Source: Patescibacteria group bacterium (GTDB lineage: Bacteria; Patescibacteriota; Patescibacteriia; 2-12-FULL-60-25). From it: a DNA stretch of 64,000 bases. This document shows, one piece after another, positions 15,880-23,823 of this stretch. The notes under the pieces are model-generated. The model saw nothing but the letters and a program-made list of their open reading frames with translations, did not search any database and was not told where the DNA came from. Within the stretch, counting starts at the first letter, position 1; each line of letters begins with the position of its first letter. The position numbers were made by a program, and so were the translations under genes. The stretch spans positions 117,662 through 181,661 of the forward strand of contig JAGOTP010000001.1 in the NCBI GenBank assembly GCA_018061755.1, given 5' to 3'.

Positions 15880-16473
15880 TCACGTGCTGTTCTGCGATTG
15901 TTCGGCAGTGCGTCGCTCCCGACGTTCCGCGAGCTTGATCCAGAGCTGTCCTTCGGCGTTGTAGACGAGGTGCAGCGTCGCTGCAGCCAGTGGCCCATGT
16001 TGGATGAGTCCGAGCGTGAAGATCGTGCTCGGTATGATCGGCATGAAGCCGCTCAGTCGTCCGTCACGACGGACGTGGAGTGCCGTGAAAGCCAGGCTCG
16101 ATACGGCAGACCCCCAGACTCCTGGCCAGCCGAAGCGATTGATCCAGGGGTGCCAGTTGATCGAGAGGCTGAATCCGCAGGTCTGCCCGATCCCAGCCAG
16201 GAAGGCTGTTCCTGCTGCGAAGAGGATGAATCGCATACCCTCCTCGCTCAGTGAATTCAGCGCTACATCTTCGGGCTTGGGATGTTTGACGTCTGCTTCC
16301 TTGCGGCTCAGTACGTAGATTACGCCACCCACTGCGTTTGCGATGAGCGTGATGCCGATGAGTGCGAGAAACGGTGGATCAGGGCCTCCCTTGAGTTCGA
16401 GCAGGTAGATGCCCGAGCGATAGATGCCCTCGAACGCGAGCATGCAGACCACGATGCAGATCCAGGCGACCAT
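15880..16473 (-). CDS. CPBP-family intramembrane metalloprotease (high-GC cassette)
   Basis: A 197-aa polytopic membrane protein of the CPBP (Abi/CAAX-like) family. It has the glutamate motif LSEEGMRFILFA, FTALHVRRDG with a motif-2 His, and HLVYNAEG with a motif-3 His/Asn, which together bind the active-site zinc in the membrane. Roles of the family include CAAX processing, bacteriocin self-protection and regulated proteolysis; the substrate here is unknown. GAGAAGG before the ATG is a good SD and GC content is higher than in neighbours. It has its own TTGACA-N17-TTAAGT promoter, so it resembles the other imported units. Confidence 0.82.
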   Translation of the reverse strand: MVAWICIVVCMLAFEGIYRSGIYLLELKGGPDPPFLALIGITLIANAVGGVIYVLSRKEADVKHPKPEDVALNSLSEEGMRFILFAAGTAFLAGIGQTCGFSLSINWHPWINRFGWPGVWGSAVSSLAFTALHVRRDGRLSGFMPIIPSTIFTLGLIQHGPLAAATLHLVYNAEGQLWIKLAERRERRTAEQSQNST

Positions 16474-16545
16474 GGGACCTTCTCTCTGAGCCGCCTCTGG
16501 GCTGCTCGGGTGTTGGGGTGAACGAAAAAGATGAAAGAGCCAGCT

Positions 16546-16574
16546 ACTTAAGCATACACAAAAAAAGCTGTCAA
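16546..16574 (-). promoter_or_regulatory. Promoter of the CPBP gene
   Basis: Minus strand TTGACA (16574-16569), 17 bases, TTAAGT (16551-16546); the leader to the ATG at 16473 is about 65 bases. Confidence 0.65.
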
Positions 16575-16603
16575 TGTAATGAAATATTTTCTTTTAGATC
16601 CTC

Positions 16604-16918
16604 TTATTTCGCCTCCTTCTTCTTATCCAGTGTCTCCAACCTCAATTTCTTGAAAAAGAAATACACCACCGCCGACACAATCACGAAATCAAGAAAGATC
16701 GCTAGAAAATTCCCCACCATGATCGGTCCAAGATGGAGCGCTTTTAGCCCCTGAGTCGATCCGAAAATCAACCCGATCATTGGTTGAATAATATCTTGTA
16801 CAAGCGAAGCAACCACTTTACCAACCGATCCACCCAAAATAAAACCGATCGCCAAGCCGACGATCCCTTGTTCTCGCACAAAGGTGATGAATTCTGCGCT
16901 GCGTTCTTTGAGAGTCAT
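16604..16918 (-). CDS. mscL: Large-conductance mechanosensitive channel MscL
   Basis: Homopentameric membrane valve that opens under high tension and releases solutes on osmotic downshock. From the ATG at 16918 the protein is 104 aa, slightly short for the family. MTLKERSAEFITFVREQG is the N-terminal amphipathic helix. TM1 is GIVGLAIGFILGGSVGKVVASLVQD with the Gly/Ala pore packing, TM2 is FLAIFLDFVIVSAVVYFFF, and the tail is Lys-rich. A longer open frame upstream is leader: TATACT ends 10 bases before this ATG. Confidence 0.93.
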   Translation of the reverse strand: MTLKERSAEFITFVREQGIVGLAIGFILGGSVGKVVASLVQDIIQPMIGLIFGSTQGLKALHLGPIMVGNFLAIFLDFVIVSAVVYFFFKKLRLETLDKKKEAK

Positions 16919-16964
16919 ATCGTCGAAGAGTATAACCAAGAACAGAAAAATAATCGAGAAAGAC

Positions 16965-16994
16965 AAAACATCCCGGCCGAAGCCAGGATGTTTT
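16965..16994 (-). terminator. Terminator after rplT
   Basis: AAAACATCC / GGATGTTTT stem with a 12-base loop, between the rplT stop and the mscL promoter; T run on the minus strand. Confidence 0.8.
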
Positions 16995-17016
16995 GATCAA
17001 ACGGTTGGTTTGAAGG

Positions 17017-17355
17017 TTAGCCCTTCACGATCTTTTCGAAGACGTTTGGATGTGTGATAGCGAGCTCGGACAAAACCTTGCGATCAAGCAAGACGTTGCG
17101 CTTGCGGAGGTCACCCATGACCTTGGAGTAGCTGAGACCCATGGCTTTCACAGCAGCACTGATGCGGATCTGCATGAGGCCGCGGTTGTCGCGCTTCTTC
17201 AAACGACGGTCACGATAGGCGTTCCAGCCAGCTTTGGTGGCGGCGACTTTGGCAAGAGTGATGCGATTCTTGCGACCCCACATCATGCCCTTGGTACGGG
17301 CCAAAATATTCTTGCGGCGTTTGATGCGGTGGGTACCGCGCTTAACACGTGGCAT
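17017..17355 (-). CDS. rplT: 50S ribosomal protein L20
   Basis: Binds 23S rRNA early in 50S assembly. 112 aa starting MPRVKRGTHRIKRRKNILARTKGM, with the typical Arg/Lys-rich N-terminal extension and the globular C-terminus ELAITHPNVFEKIV. Third gene of the classic infC-rpmI-rplT order. In E. coli L20 represses this operon; no such leader element was identified here. Confidence 0.97.
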   Translation of the reverse strand: MPRVKRGTHRIKRRKNILARTKGMMWGRKNRITLAKVAATKAGWNAYRDRRLKKRDNRGLMQIRISAAVKAMGLSYSKVMGDLRKRNVLLDRKVLSELAITHPNVFEKIVKG

Positions 17356-17390
17356 AAATCAGGAAAAAAGGGGAGACAGGAGGGATAGAA

Positions 17391-17588
17391 TTAGGCGTTG
17401 GGCAACATGGTCTTCATGTTGGCGGCGTAGACAGGAGCGACTTGCAGGTCACGGCGCTTGCTAACGGTCGTGCGTGAGCTTTCGCGGCTGTTGAAGTGAC
17501 CTTGGCCGTTCTTGCGCTTGATCACTTTGCCAGTCTTCGTAACGGTAATGCGTTTGGAAACGCTCTTGTGGGTCTTGAGCTTGGGCAT
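17391..17588 (-). CDS. rpmI: 50S ribosomal protein L35
   Basis: 65-aa basic ribosomal protein, MPKLKTHKSVSKRITVTKTGK, with normal length and the KTHKS start. The body includes NGQGHFNSRESSRT. Sits between infC and rplT on the same strand with gaps of about 26 and 35 bases, an operon arrangement. Confidence 0.96.
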   Translation of the reverse strand: MPKLKTHKSVSKRITVTKTGKVIKRKNGQGHFNSRESSRTTVSKRRDLQVAPVYAANMKTMLPNA

Positions 17589-17614
17589 AGAGGGGAAATG
17601 AGTGGGGCTTCAGG

Positions 17615-18175
17615 TTAGGACTTGCGGGCGATCGTGGTCGAGACATTGCCGCCGTTACGGGCGATGGGCTGTTCGACGACGATGGGATAGGTCTGGGTCA
17701 AGGCTTTGATGAAGTCTTGAATGCGGCTGCTGGCGATATCTCCGTGTTCCTTCTCGCGTCCGCGCAGGTTGATCTCGATCTTGAGTTTCTGACCATCTGA
17801 GAGAAACTCCTCCGCTTGTTTACGGCGAATGTCGATATCATGTTCTCCCATTTTGACGGACAGACGAATGCCTTTCACTTCGACTTTCTTGGCGTGGGCT
17901 TTCTGTTGGCGGATCTCCTTTTCCTTCTGATACTTGAACTGTCCGAAGTTCAGCAGGCGACAAACAGGAGGTTCCGCTTTCGGAGAGACCTCTACCAGGT
18001 CGAATCCACGCTCTTGGGCGACGGAAAGGGCGGTCGCAGTCGACATGGCGCCGAGCGACACGCCTTCGTCGTCAATGACGAAGACTTCCGGCGCGAGAAT
18101 CGCTTCGTTCGATTTGAACGTCACGAGTTCTTCCTTTTTTTGGTACCCGCCTCGGCGGCGGTGATGGATGCGCAT
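17615..18175 (-). CDS. infC: Translation initiation factor IF-3
   Basis: Binds the 30S subunit, prevents premature 50S joining and checks the start codon. 186 aa: N-domain (FKSNEAILAPEVFVIDDEG, ALSVAQERGFDLVEVSP), linker FKYQKEKEIRQQKAHAK, C-domain GIRLSVKMGEHDIDIRRKQAEEFL. The start MRIHHRRRGG is an unusual basic extension. IF-3 disfavours leaderless mRNAs in E. coli, so its presence beside apparently leaderless genes is worth noting. Downstream of ssrA and smpB on the same strand. Confidence 0.96.
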   Translation of the reverse strand: MRIHHRRRGGYQKKEELVTFKSNEAILAPEVFVIDDEGVSLGAMSTATALSVAQERGFDLVEVSPKAEPPVCRLLNFGQFKYQKEKEIRQQKAHAKKVEVKGIRLSVKMGEHDIDIRRKQAEEFLSDGQKLKIEINLRGREKEHGDIASSRIQDFIKALTQTYPIVVEQPIARNGGNVSTTIARKS

Positions 18176-18277
18176 TGGAGAAAGTCTTAGGAAAGGAGAA
18201 GGGAATAATGGGCCACAGCGCGAGCGTCCGAGCTTACCGGTCTCAGGCGATCACGCGTAGCAGAGATGGGGTGGTGT

Positions 18278-18303
18278 ACCACGTCGTTCGCGAACGACGT
18301 GGT
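18278..18303 (-). repeat. 26-bp perfect palindrome at the tmRNA 3' end
   Basis: ACCACGTCGTTCG followed by its reverse complement. On the minus strand its first four bases are the ACCA end of tmRNA, so in the precursor the mature 3' end is buried at the base of a 13-bp hairpin. Likely a terminator or processing signal; no U tract follows. Confidence 0.7.
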
Positions 18304-18724
18304 GGAGATGGGGGGTATCGCACCCCCGTCCGAACTCGTTCTTGAGGACAATCGTCCACAAGCTTGGTCTGCCGATGTGCGTCAGGCGACGCGGTCAATC
18401 GAGAGAAAAGAGGCAAACGTCTGTCTCTCGATTCAAGTGCCAAGGGGGTCAAGATCGCGTGGCACGAGCGAGCTTCAAGTCCCTACAAGTGACGGCTGAT
18501 CTCTTCGTGAGGGACGGACGAAGAGGAACCGGCTCACGAACCGTCGCGTTTAAGCGAGGGCTGGAGCGAAGGATGGGGTGTTCACCAAGGAGGCGAAGAA
18601 CCCGCGAGCCTTCGTGACAATGCTGTTGGCAGTTGTCGGATGCACGGACGGATTTACGAGCGGTCACGTGCGCGCTCGGCCTGCTGTCTTCAAGTGACGA
18701 ATCCGTCGAAGCTTGATCATCCCC
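18300..18724 (-). ncRNA. ssrA: tmRNA (transfer-messenger RNA)
   Basis: Rescues stalled ribosomes with SmpB. The 5' end GGGGATG (from 18724) pairs with CATCTCC-ACCA at the 3' end, with CCA encoded. The T-arm is GGGGG-TGCGATA-CCCCC, and the 5' part contains the usual GATCAAGCTTCGACGG... segment. The most likely tag frame resumes at GCC (18628-18630) and encodes 26 residues, ANSIVTK... to ...FAPALA, ending at TAA (18550-18552). The terminal ALA is a typical protease degron. The resume codon is inferred from the ALA ending and AN start. Total about 425 bases. Confidence 0.93.
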
Positions 18725-18735
18725 ACGGTATGGGT

Positions 18736-19185
18736 TTATTCATCTCCGCCACGTTGGACGCGGCGAAGCGAACGATCCAGATCACGCGCTTTCAAGGTTT
18801 CTCGCTTATCATGGGCTTTTTTCCCACGACAGAGACCAAACGAAAGCTTCACGCGATGGCCACGAGGATACAGAGAAAAAGGTACAAGTGTCAAGCCTTT
18901 TTGCTGGATTTTTCCTATCAATTGAGTGATTTCTTGGTTCTTCAGGAGGATCTTGCGAGTCCTGGTCGGATCGAAGCCTTCGACCATGCCGGCTTTGGAA
19001 TAGACGGGGATATGGCAGCCGAGGAGCCAGACTTCGCCGGCGCGGATGACTAAATAGGCTCCTTGGAGCTTGGCGCCACCTTCCCGGACGCTTTTGGTTT
19101 CTTGGCCAGATAGCACAATTCCCGCCTCGAAGGTCTCGAGAGCGATATAGTCATAGCGGGCTTTTTTGTTTTCGGCGTAGACCAT
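18736..19185 (-). CDS. smpB: SsrA-binding protein SmpB
   Basis: Delivers alanyl-tmRNA to stalled ribosomes. 149 aa with the SmpB OB-fold signatures: NKKARYDYIALETFEAGIVLSG, ETKSVREGGAKLQGAYL, EVWLLGCHIPVYSKAG and TLVPFSLYPRGHRVKL. The C-terminal tail is basic. The stop is only 11 bases before the 5' end of tmRNA, so both are probably one transcript. TAACAT ends 6 bases before the ATG, giving a leaderless promoter that overlaps the divergent one for the AI-2E gene. Confidence 0.96.
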   Translation of the reverse strand: MVYAENKKARYDYIALETFEAGIVLSGQETKSVREGGAKLQGAYLVIRAGEVWLLGCHIPVYSKAGMVEGFDPTRTRKILLKNQEITQLIGKIQQKGLTLVPFSLYPRGHRVKLSFGLCRGKKAHDKRETLKARDLDRSLRRVQRGGDE

Positions 19186-19191
19186 TGGCCT

Positions 19192-19201
19192 ATGTTACAC
19201 T
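19192..19201. promoter_or_regulatory. Overlapping divergent -10 boxes
   Basis: The smpB -10 on the minus strand (TAACAT, 19197-19192) and the extended -10 for the AI-2E gene on the plus strand (TGT-TACACT, 19196-19201) share two bases. Each ends exactly 6 bases before its ATG in a 22-bp intergenic gap. Both start sites would fall at the start codon. Confidence 0.6.
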
Positions 19202-19207
19202 ACCGCC

Positions 19208-20269
19208 ATGTCTAAACAATCTCTCCAGCTGATTTCGATCACAACCGGCACCATTTTGCGGACGATCGGCGTTTTGCTGGCTTTGGGGGTGGTTTGGGTG
19301 ATCAAAGACATCATTTTGCTCCTGTTTATCGCTTTCCTCTTGGCGGGGGTTATGTACCCGTTCGTGCGTTGGATGGCGGCTCATCGAATGCCTAAGGGCG
19401 TGTCAGTTCTTCTATTCTACTTCCTCTTGTTAGGCTTTTTGACCTTGTCCTTCGTGCTCCTGATCCCAGCTGTGGCACGCGAAATCGGCATGTTAGCCGG
19501 GACTTATTCCCAGTCTTTCGCTTGGTTGGCAGGCTTAAGGGATGGATTACAGGGGGTATCCGACAAGTACCCGTTGGTTCATAACCTGCAAACCAGTCTG
19601 GGTGGATTGCAGCAGTATTTTGGGCAGAGTGTGCAAGGTGTCCTTGGTTATCTGACGACGCTCTTTGGTGGGTTGGCGGGCTTGGTCGTGGTTTTGGTTT
19701 TGTCGTTTTATCTGATCGTCGAAGAATCAGCCGTCAAAACCTTGTTCCGCAATTTGATTCCCAATAGTTACCAGGAATTAGTCTCAGACTTGATTTGGAA
19801 AGTCATCAACAGTTTGGGTGATTGGCTGCGTGGGCAGTTGATTCTCGGACTCATTATCGGTGCGTTGTATTTCATCGCATACGCCATCATCGGTGTGCCA
19901 TATCCTATCTTGCTCGCCTTATTTGGCGGTCTGCTCGAATTCATCCCGTACGTTGGACCGTTCATTGCGGCGGTTCCAGCCCTTATCCTCGCCGCTTCTG
20001 TTTCGCCGCTTGTGCTTTTGCTGACCGTGATCGCAATTGTTGTTATTCAACAATTGGAGAATAATCTGATTGTTCCGAAGATCATGCAGCGTACCGTTGG
20101 TCTCAATCCGATCATCAGTATCTTGGCTGTTATGATCGGTGCCCAGACCTTCGGCGTCGTCGGTGCGCTGTTCGCGATTCCTGTGGCAACGGCTACGTCG
20201 GTGGTCATTTCTGAATTGTTGCGTCGTCGACAATTACTTACGCCAGATCTAGAAGAATCTAACGTCTAA
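19208..20269 (+). CDS. AI-2E family transporter
   Basis: Polytopic membrane protein of 353 aa with about eight helices in the family layout: a first pair (RTIGVLLALGVVWVIKDIILLLFIAFLLAGVMYPF), a long central soluble part, then GGLAGLVVVLVLSFYLIVEE and the conserved PYPILLALFGGLLEFIPYVGPFIAAVPA, and a last region with GLNPIISILAVMIGAQTFG. Family members export AI-2 or act as Na+/H+ antiporters; the substrate is not predictable here. First of a run of envelope genes on the plus strand. Confidence 0.9.
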   Translation: MSKQSLQLISITTGTILRTIGVLLALGVVWVIKDIILLLFIAFLLAGVMYPFVRWMAAHRMPKGVSVLLFYFLLLGFLTLSFVLLIPAVAREIGMLAGTYSQSFAWLAGLRDGLQGVSDKYPLVHNLQTSLGGLQQYFGQSVQGVLGYLTTLFGGLAGLVVVLVLSFYLIVEESAVKTLFRNLIPNSYQELVSDLIWKVINSLGDWLRGQLILGLIIGALYFIAYAIIGVPYPILLALFGGLLEFIPYVGPFIAAVPALILAASVSPLVLLLTVIAIVVIQQLENNLIVPKIMQRTVGLNPIISILAVMIGAQTFGVVGALFAIPVATATSVVISELLRRRQLLTPDLEESNV

Positions 20270-20276
20270 TAATCTT

Positions 20277-20756
20277 ATGCCTTCTTTTTTCCGTGGCCGT
20301 TTCGGTTTCTTCATGGTGGGGATCGTGCTTGTGGTCTGCGCCATCCTGTTGGTACGACAGCGCTTTTTTCCAAGCACGCCTTCGAGTGATGACGTTGTGC
20401 AGGTGGGAAATTCTCAAGTGAATACACTGACGCCTGTTGATCCAACGGTCTTGCACGGGGAATGGAAGCAAGCGGTCCAGGCGGTGCTCGCAGATTACGA
20501 TCAAACAGGGGATGCTCGTTCGGCGAAAGAACGTTTACTCACGCTGCGGGTTCCGGCGTCCGGTCGTGACACTCACTTGGCGTTGTTTTTAGCCTTGAAT
20601 GATCTCGCAGAAAGTCGACCGAATGGAAAGGCGAGGTTGGCTGCTGCTCGCACGGCGTTTGTAAATGGAACGACGGCTCCTGTTGACAGGGTTTTGTCAT
20701 CTTCGTCGTACTACTCCACGACGTCTGTGCCTGGCACGAGCTCAACTAACCGATAA
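20277..20756 (+). CDS. Unrecognised 159-aa single-pass membrane protein
   Basis: Begins MPSFFRGRFGFFMVGIVLVVCAILLV, one membrane helix, then an extracytoplasmic region with two or more helices (WKQAVQAVLADYDQTGDARSAKERLLTLRV, a TPR-like look) and a Ser/Thr-rich tail. Gap of 7 bases to the upstream transporter and 6 to the next gene, so cotranscription is likely. Function unknown. Confidence 0.75.
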   Translation: MPSFFRGRFGFFMVGIVLVVCAILLVRQRFFPSTPSSDDVVQVGNSQVNTLTPVDPTVLHGEWKQAVQAVLADYDQTGDARSAKERLLTLRVPASGRDTHLALFLALNDLAESRPNGKARLAAARTAFVNGTTAPVDRVLSSSSYYSTTSVPGTSSTNR

Positions 20757-20762
20757 ACGGCT

Positions 20763-21527
20763 ATGTATTTCCTGCTCCTTCGATTGCTACCGTGGCTCTC
20801 CGGGATCGGGATGACGATTGCGCTATGGTTTCAGTGGCGTGATCCGCTACTGTATCCTATTCCTCTATTGATGGGCTTAGCGCTCTTTCTTGCATCGGCT
20901 GTGCTTTTGTTGTGGCGTCGTGTTTCTTTGCCGGGGTTTTTTGAACGCGTTGTGCCGCCGTTTATGTTGGTCTCGGCCATGGGGTTCGCACTCCTCATGG
21001 TCGATCATCCGGGGCAGCAACTATTTTTGTCAGCTGTAGCTGTAATCATGGTCACCATCTCGCTTGAGATGATGTTTTATTTCTTGTTCGATCCTAAACG
21101 CTATCCGGTCAATGCTTTGTCCCATCTGGCATTGGCCAGCGTGCCGATCACGGCTTATGGCTTGGCGGTTGGGTTTGCCGGTTTAACAGTTTTCATCCAG
21201 TTAGCGGGCTGGATTCCTTGTCTGGTCTTTGGTCTATACGGTCTAGGTGCCTATTGGATGACCGAACATCCGGTCGCTGATGCGGCGAGCCGTCGTCGCT
21301 GGCGTATCTTGGGAGCGGTGATCGGTCTTCAGGTCGCGCTTTTCAGCATCCTCTTACCGCTTGAAGTCTGGACGCAGGGTCTTTTGGCGGCACTCCTTTT
21401 TTCAGCGCCGCTACGCATTCGACGGTACGCCTTTCCGCCCGCTCCTTCATCGCGTGTCGCCTGGGGAGAGGCGGTGGCGACGGTTTTGTTCTTTCTGACC
21501 CTTCTACTGACAGCGCGCTGGGCCTAG
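20763..21527 (+). CDS. Polytopic membrane protein, unknown family
   Basis: 254 aa with about eight hydrophobic helices and short loops. Examples are LLPWLSGIGMTIALWF, LLMGLALFLASAVLLLW, FLSAVAVIMVTISLEMMFYFLF and the last pair around LLAALLFSAPLRIRR and VATVLFFLTLLLTARWA. A conserved-looking FDPKRYPVNALSHLAL loop follows the fourth helix. No transporter or enzyme motif seen. Such proteins are common in Parcubacteria genomes without assigned function. Confidence 0.75.
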   Translation: MYFLLLRLLPWLSGIGMTIALWFQWRDPLLYPIPLLMGLALFLASAVLLLWRRVSLPGFFERVVPPFMLVSAMGFALLMVDHPGQQLFLSAVAVIMVTISLEMMFYFLFDPKRYPVNALSHLALASVPITAYGLAVGFAGLTVFIQLAGWIPCLVFGLYGLGAYWMTEHPVADAASRRRWRILGAVIGLQVALFSILLPLEVWTQGLLAALLFSAPLRIRRYAFPPAPSSRVAWGEAVATVLFFLTLLLTARWA

Positions 21528-21549
21528 GCTACACTCTTAATCAATCTTT

Positions 21550-22698
21550 ATGCCCTCCTCTTCGGCCTCCAGCTTTGTGCGTCAGATGGGTTTTTGGTTG
21601 GCTATGATCGTGATTGGGAGCGTTGCAGGTGGCGTCGCTGGGTATATTGCGGCTAACAGCGTGGCGGGTGGCTTGGACTCTCGCTTATCGCAACTTTGGA
21701 CCCGGGTCACGACGTCTAGCGTCACAACCACGACTCCTCCCGCGCCTCAGATTTTTCCTTTGGAGACAGCTCGCCGCCCGGTTTATCCAGCCGTTTTTGC
21801 TAATCGCTCGGTCTCTCCGCTTTTACCGGTCGTTCGTTCTGCCGGACTGAAACTCACTGAGCCGATTGTGCTTCCAGCGGATCGGATTCAAGGTCATGCT
21901 ATTGCGCTGACGTCTGATGGTTGGCTTATGATGCCGGCCTCACTCTTAACCGGTCCTTTGAGTGATCTTTCGCTGGTTTGGCGCTCTCGTCTGTATCCTG
22001 TGACACGCGCTGTACGTGATCGGGTGAGTGGCGTGATCTTTCTCAAAATTGATGGAAGCAATCTTCCGATTACCACCTTCACATCCCCAATTGATGTTGT
22101 GCCAGGTCTTGGCGTCTGGGTTGAAACTTCGCCTCGACGTTTTCGTCCCGAAACGATTATCAGCGTCGACGCACGTGCATCCCTAGAGCCTGTCTCGAGC
22201 GAGCGCATGAATCGTCGTTTCCTTATCTCCTTGAACGATGCTGAAGCGCGCCCAGGTATGACTGTCTGGGGCGCGGATGGGGGATTGATCGGTATCGTCA
22301 CGAAGGCGAATCGAGCAGAGGCAGAGATTTTGCCAACAACAGGTCTTTCATCTGCATTGTCGCAAGTATTAGCGGCTCGGCCTATCCAACGTTCTTATTT
22401 GGGTCTGAGTGTGCAAGATCTATCTTCGTTAGTCTACGAAGGGTTACGTCCTGATTGGCCAGAGCAGGGGATGTTGGTGCGCCAGGTCTTTTCCACGAGC
22501 ACAGGCAAGTTCCTACAAGTGGGTGATGTGATCGAGCGCTTGGATCGGGATGCTTTTGATGGCACGATCAGCTTCGGTGAACGCTTGCTCGACTATCGTC
22601 CTGGTACCACAGTAACGATTCGTGGTTCACGCCAGGGCAAGGCCTTTCAGATTGATGTTCCACTCCAAGCGACCACGACAAGTGATCTGTTGAAATAA
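21550..22698 (+). CDS. HtrA/DegP-like protein lacking the catalytic triad, with PDZ domain
   Basis: 382 aa: N-terminal membrane anchor (FWLAMIVIGSVAGGVAGYIAAN), Ser/Thr/Pro linker, trypsin-like barrel, and a C-terminal PDZ domain (LGLSVQDLSSL...GMLVRQVF...GDVIERLDRDAF). In active HtrA the three key regions read roughly TNNHV, DLAVLKID and GNSGGPL. Here they read MMPASLL, SGVIFLKID and RPGMTVWGADGG, so His, Asp and Ser all appear to be lost while the fold-defining neighbours remain. It is therefore probably a pseudoprotease that binds envelope peptides through PDZ. TACACT lies 15 bases before the ATG. Confidence 0.8.
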   Translation: MPSSSASSFVRQMGFWLAMIVIGSVAGGVAGYIAANSVAGGLDSRLSQLWTRVTTSSVTTTTPPAPQIFPLETARRPVYPAVFANRSVSPLLPVVRSAGLKLTEPIVLPADRIQGHAIALTSDGWLMMPASLLTGPLSDLSLVWRSRLYPVTRAVRDRVSGVIFLKIDGSNLPITTFTSPIDVVPGLGVWVETSPRRFRPETIISVDARASLEPVSSERMNRRFLISLNDAEARPGMTVWGADGGLIGIVTKANRAEAEILPTTGLSSALSQVLAARPIQRSYLGLSVQDLSSLVYEGLRPDWPEQGMLVRQVFSTSTGKFLQVGDVIERLDRDAFDGTISFGERLLDYRPGTTVTIRGSRQGKAFQIDVPLQATTTSDLLK

Positions 22699-22719
22699 GA
22701 GACGTGCTATACTCCTAAC

Positions 22720-23340
22720 ATGTCGTCCGTTCTTTCCTTCCAGTCGCTAAGGCGTGTTTGGCGAACACTGCTCATTACTAGCGTTCTAGGGGCTGTCTTT
22801 GCTCTGGCTTTGTCTTTCTTGCAACCATTGCAATACGCTTCAACTGTGCGTTTGCTAATTACACAAACAACTTCCGGCACAACGGATCCGTATACGGCGC
22901 TCAAATTTACAGAACGCATCGCCGGCAGTTTGTCCGAGCTTCTGTACTCATCGACCTTTGCTAATAATATATTACAGAGCGCCAGCGGTTTGGATACGAC
23001 CTATTTCCCGCGCGAAGAATACGACAAGCGTAAACTCTGGCAGAAGACGGTTGAAACAGCTGTCTCGCCTGGTACGGGTATTTTGACGGTCAGTGCCTAT
23101 CATCCTCGTCGCGATCAAGCCAAAGTTTTGGTAGAAGCGGCTTCGCGTGAATTGACCGTGCAAGCTCCCAACTATTTTGGAGCGAATGTCCGTGTTCAGG
23201 TGATCGATGCTCCGCTCGACTCACGTTGGTATGCTCGACCGGACTTCCCAGGCAATATTGCTCTTGGTTTCGGTATTGGCTTGTTTTTGGGTCTAGCCTG
23301 GCTTTTGACCGGTTCTAGGCGTTTGTCTAGCGTCGCTTAA
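22720..23340 (+). CDS. Wzz-like chain-length determinant or polysaccharide co-polymerase
   Basis: 206 aa with an N-terminal and a C-terminal membrane helix (LLITSVLGAVFALALSFL; NIALGFGIGLFLGLAWLL) flanking an extracellular domain. The start YASTVRLLITQTTSG resembles the Wzz motif Y-x-A-x-a-x-l. The C-terminal helix is preceded by a Pro-rich stretch (DAPLDSRWYARPDFPG), as in Wzz/YveK proteins that control surface-polysaccharide length. No Tyr-kinase domain is attached. Extended -10 TGC-TATACT ends 6 bases before the ATG, a clear leaderless example. Confidence 0.78.
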   Translation: MSSVLSFQSLRRVWRTLLITSVLGAVFALALSFLQPLQYASTVRLLITQTTSGTTDPYTALKFTERIAGSLSELLYSSTFANNILQSASGLDTTYFPREEYDKRKLWQKTVETAVSPGTGILTVSAYHPRRDQAKVLVEAASRELTVQAPNYFGANVRVQVIDAPLDSRWYARPDFPGNIALGFGIGLFLGLAWLLTGSRRLSSVA

Positions 23341-23437
23341 CAGAATTTTTTCCAAAAAAAGGTCGATTTTTCCCTTCATTAAGGGCAAAATAGTGAAATA
23401 TCGTCTAAAATTGCTTAGGTCAGATGTACACGCTTCA

Positions 23438-23466
23438 TTGACAGGTTGTTTGTATTATGATATAGT
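23438..23466 (+). promoter_or_regulatory. Consensus promoter of the 23-26 kb high-GC cassette
   Basis: TTGACA (23438-23443), 17 bases, TATAGT (23461-23466), embedded in AT-rich sequence while everything downstream is GC-rich. It is the only good promoter seen upstream of the two secreted-protein genes. Confidence 0.8.
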
Positions 23467-23473
23467 ATGCTGT

Positions 23474-23823
23474 TCAATGAGATGGGTTCAGATGGTTCCA
23501 GACAACTTGTTCTTTCTCCGACGTTGCGGCCGTTTCACTGTCGATAGCTTGATAGACAGCTTCCTCCTCTGTTTATCCTGCAGTCCGGTGAAACGACCCG
23601 AACGCCGGCAGATACGCTGGTGTCCGAGCACCTTCGACAATTCACCTCCTTACGCGGTAGCAATACCGCTAACAGAGTCATGAAGGAAACGAAGGAGCTC
23701 GGATTCGTATCTGCTGTCACAAGCGGATAGGGAAGGCCCTGGGCAGCAAACGCTGACCGAGGCTACGAGACTCCACCACACGACGGGTCGCACACCACGC
23801 TGACCCAGGGGACTACAGACGCC
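23474..23823 (+). other. Long untranslated leader of the secreted-protein cassette
   Basis: About 350 bases without a supported gene. It holds several short inverted repeats and the string CACCTCCTT (23643-23651), identical to the 3' end of 16S rRNA that recognises SD sites. GC rises gradually along it. The SD of the following gene is weak (AGGGGA, 11 bases from the ATG), so the leader may control translation. Confidence 0.45.
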
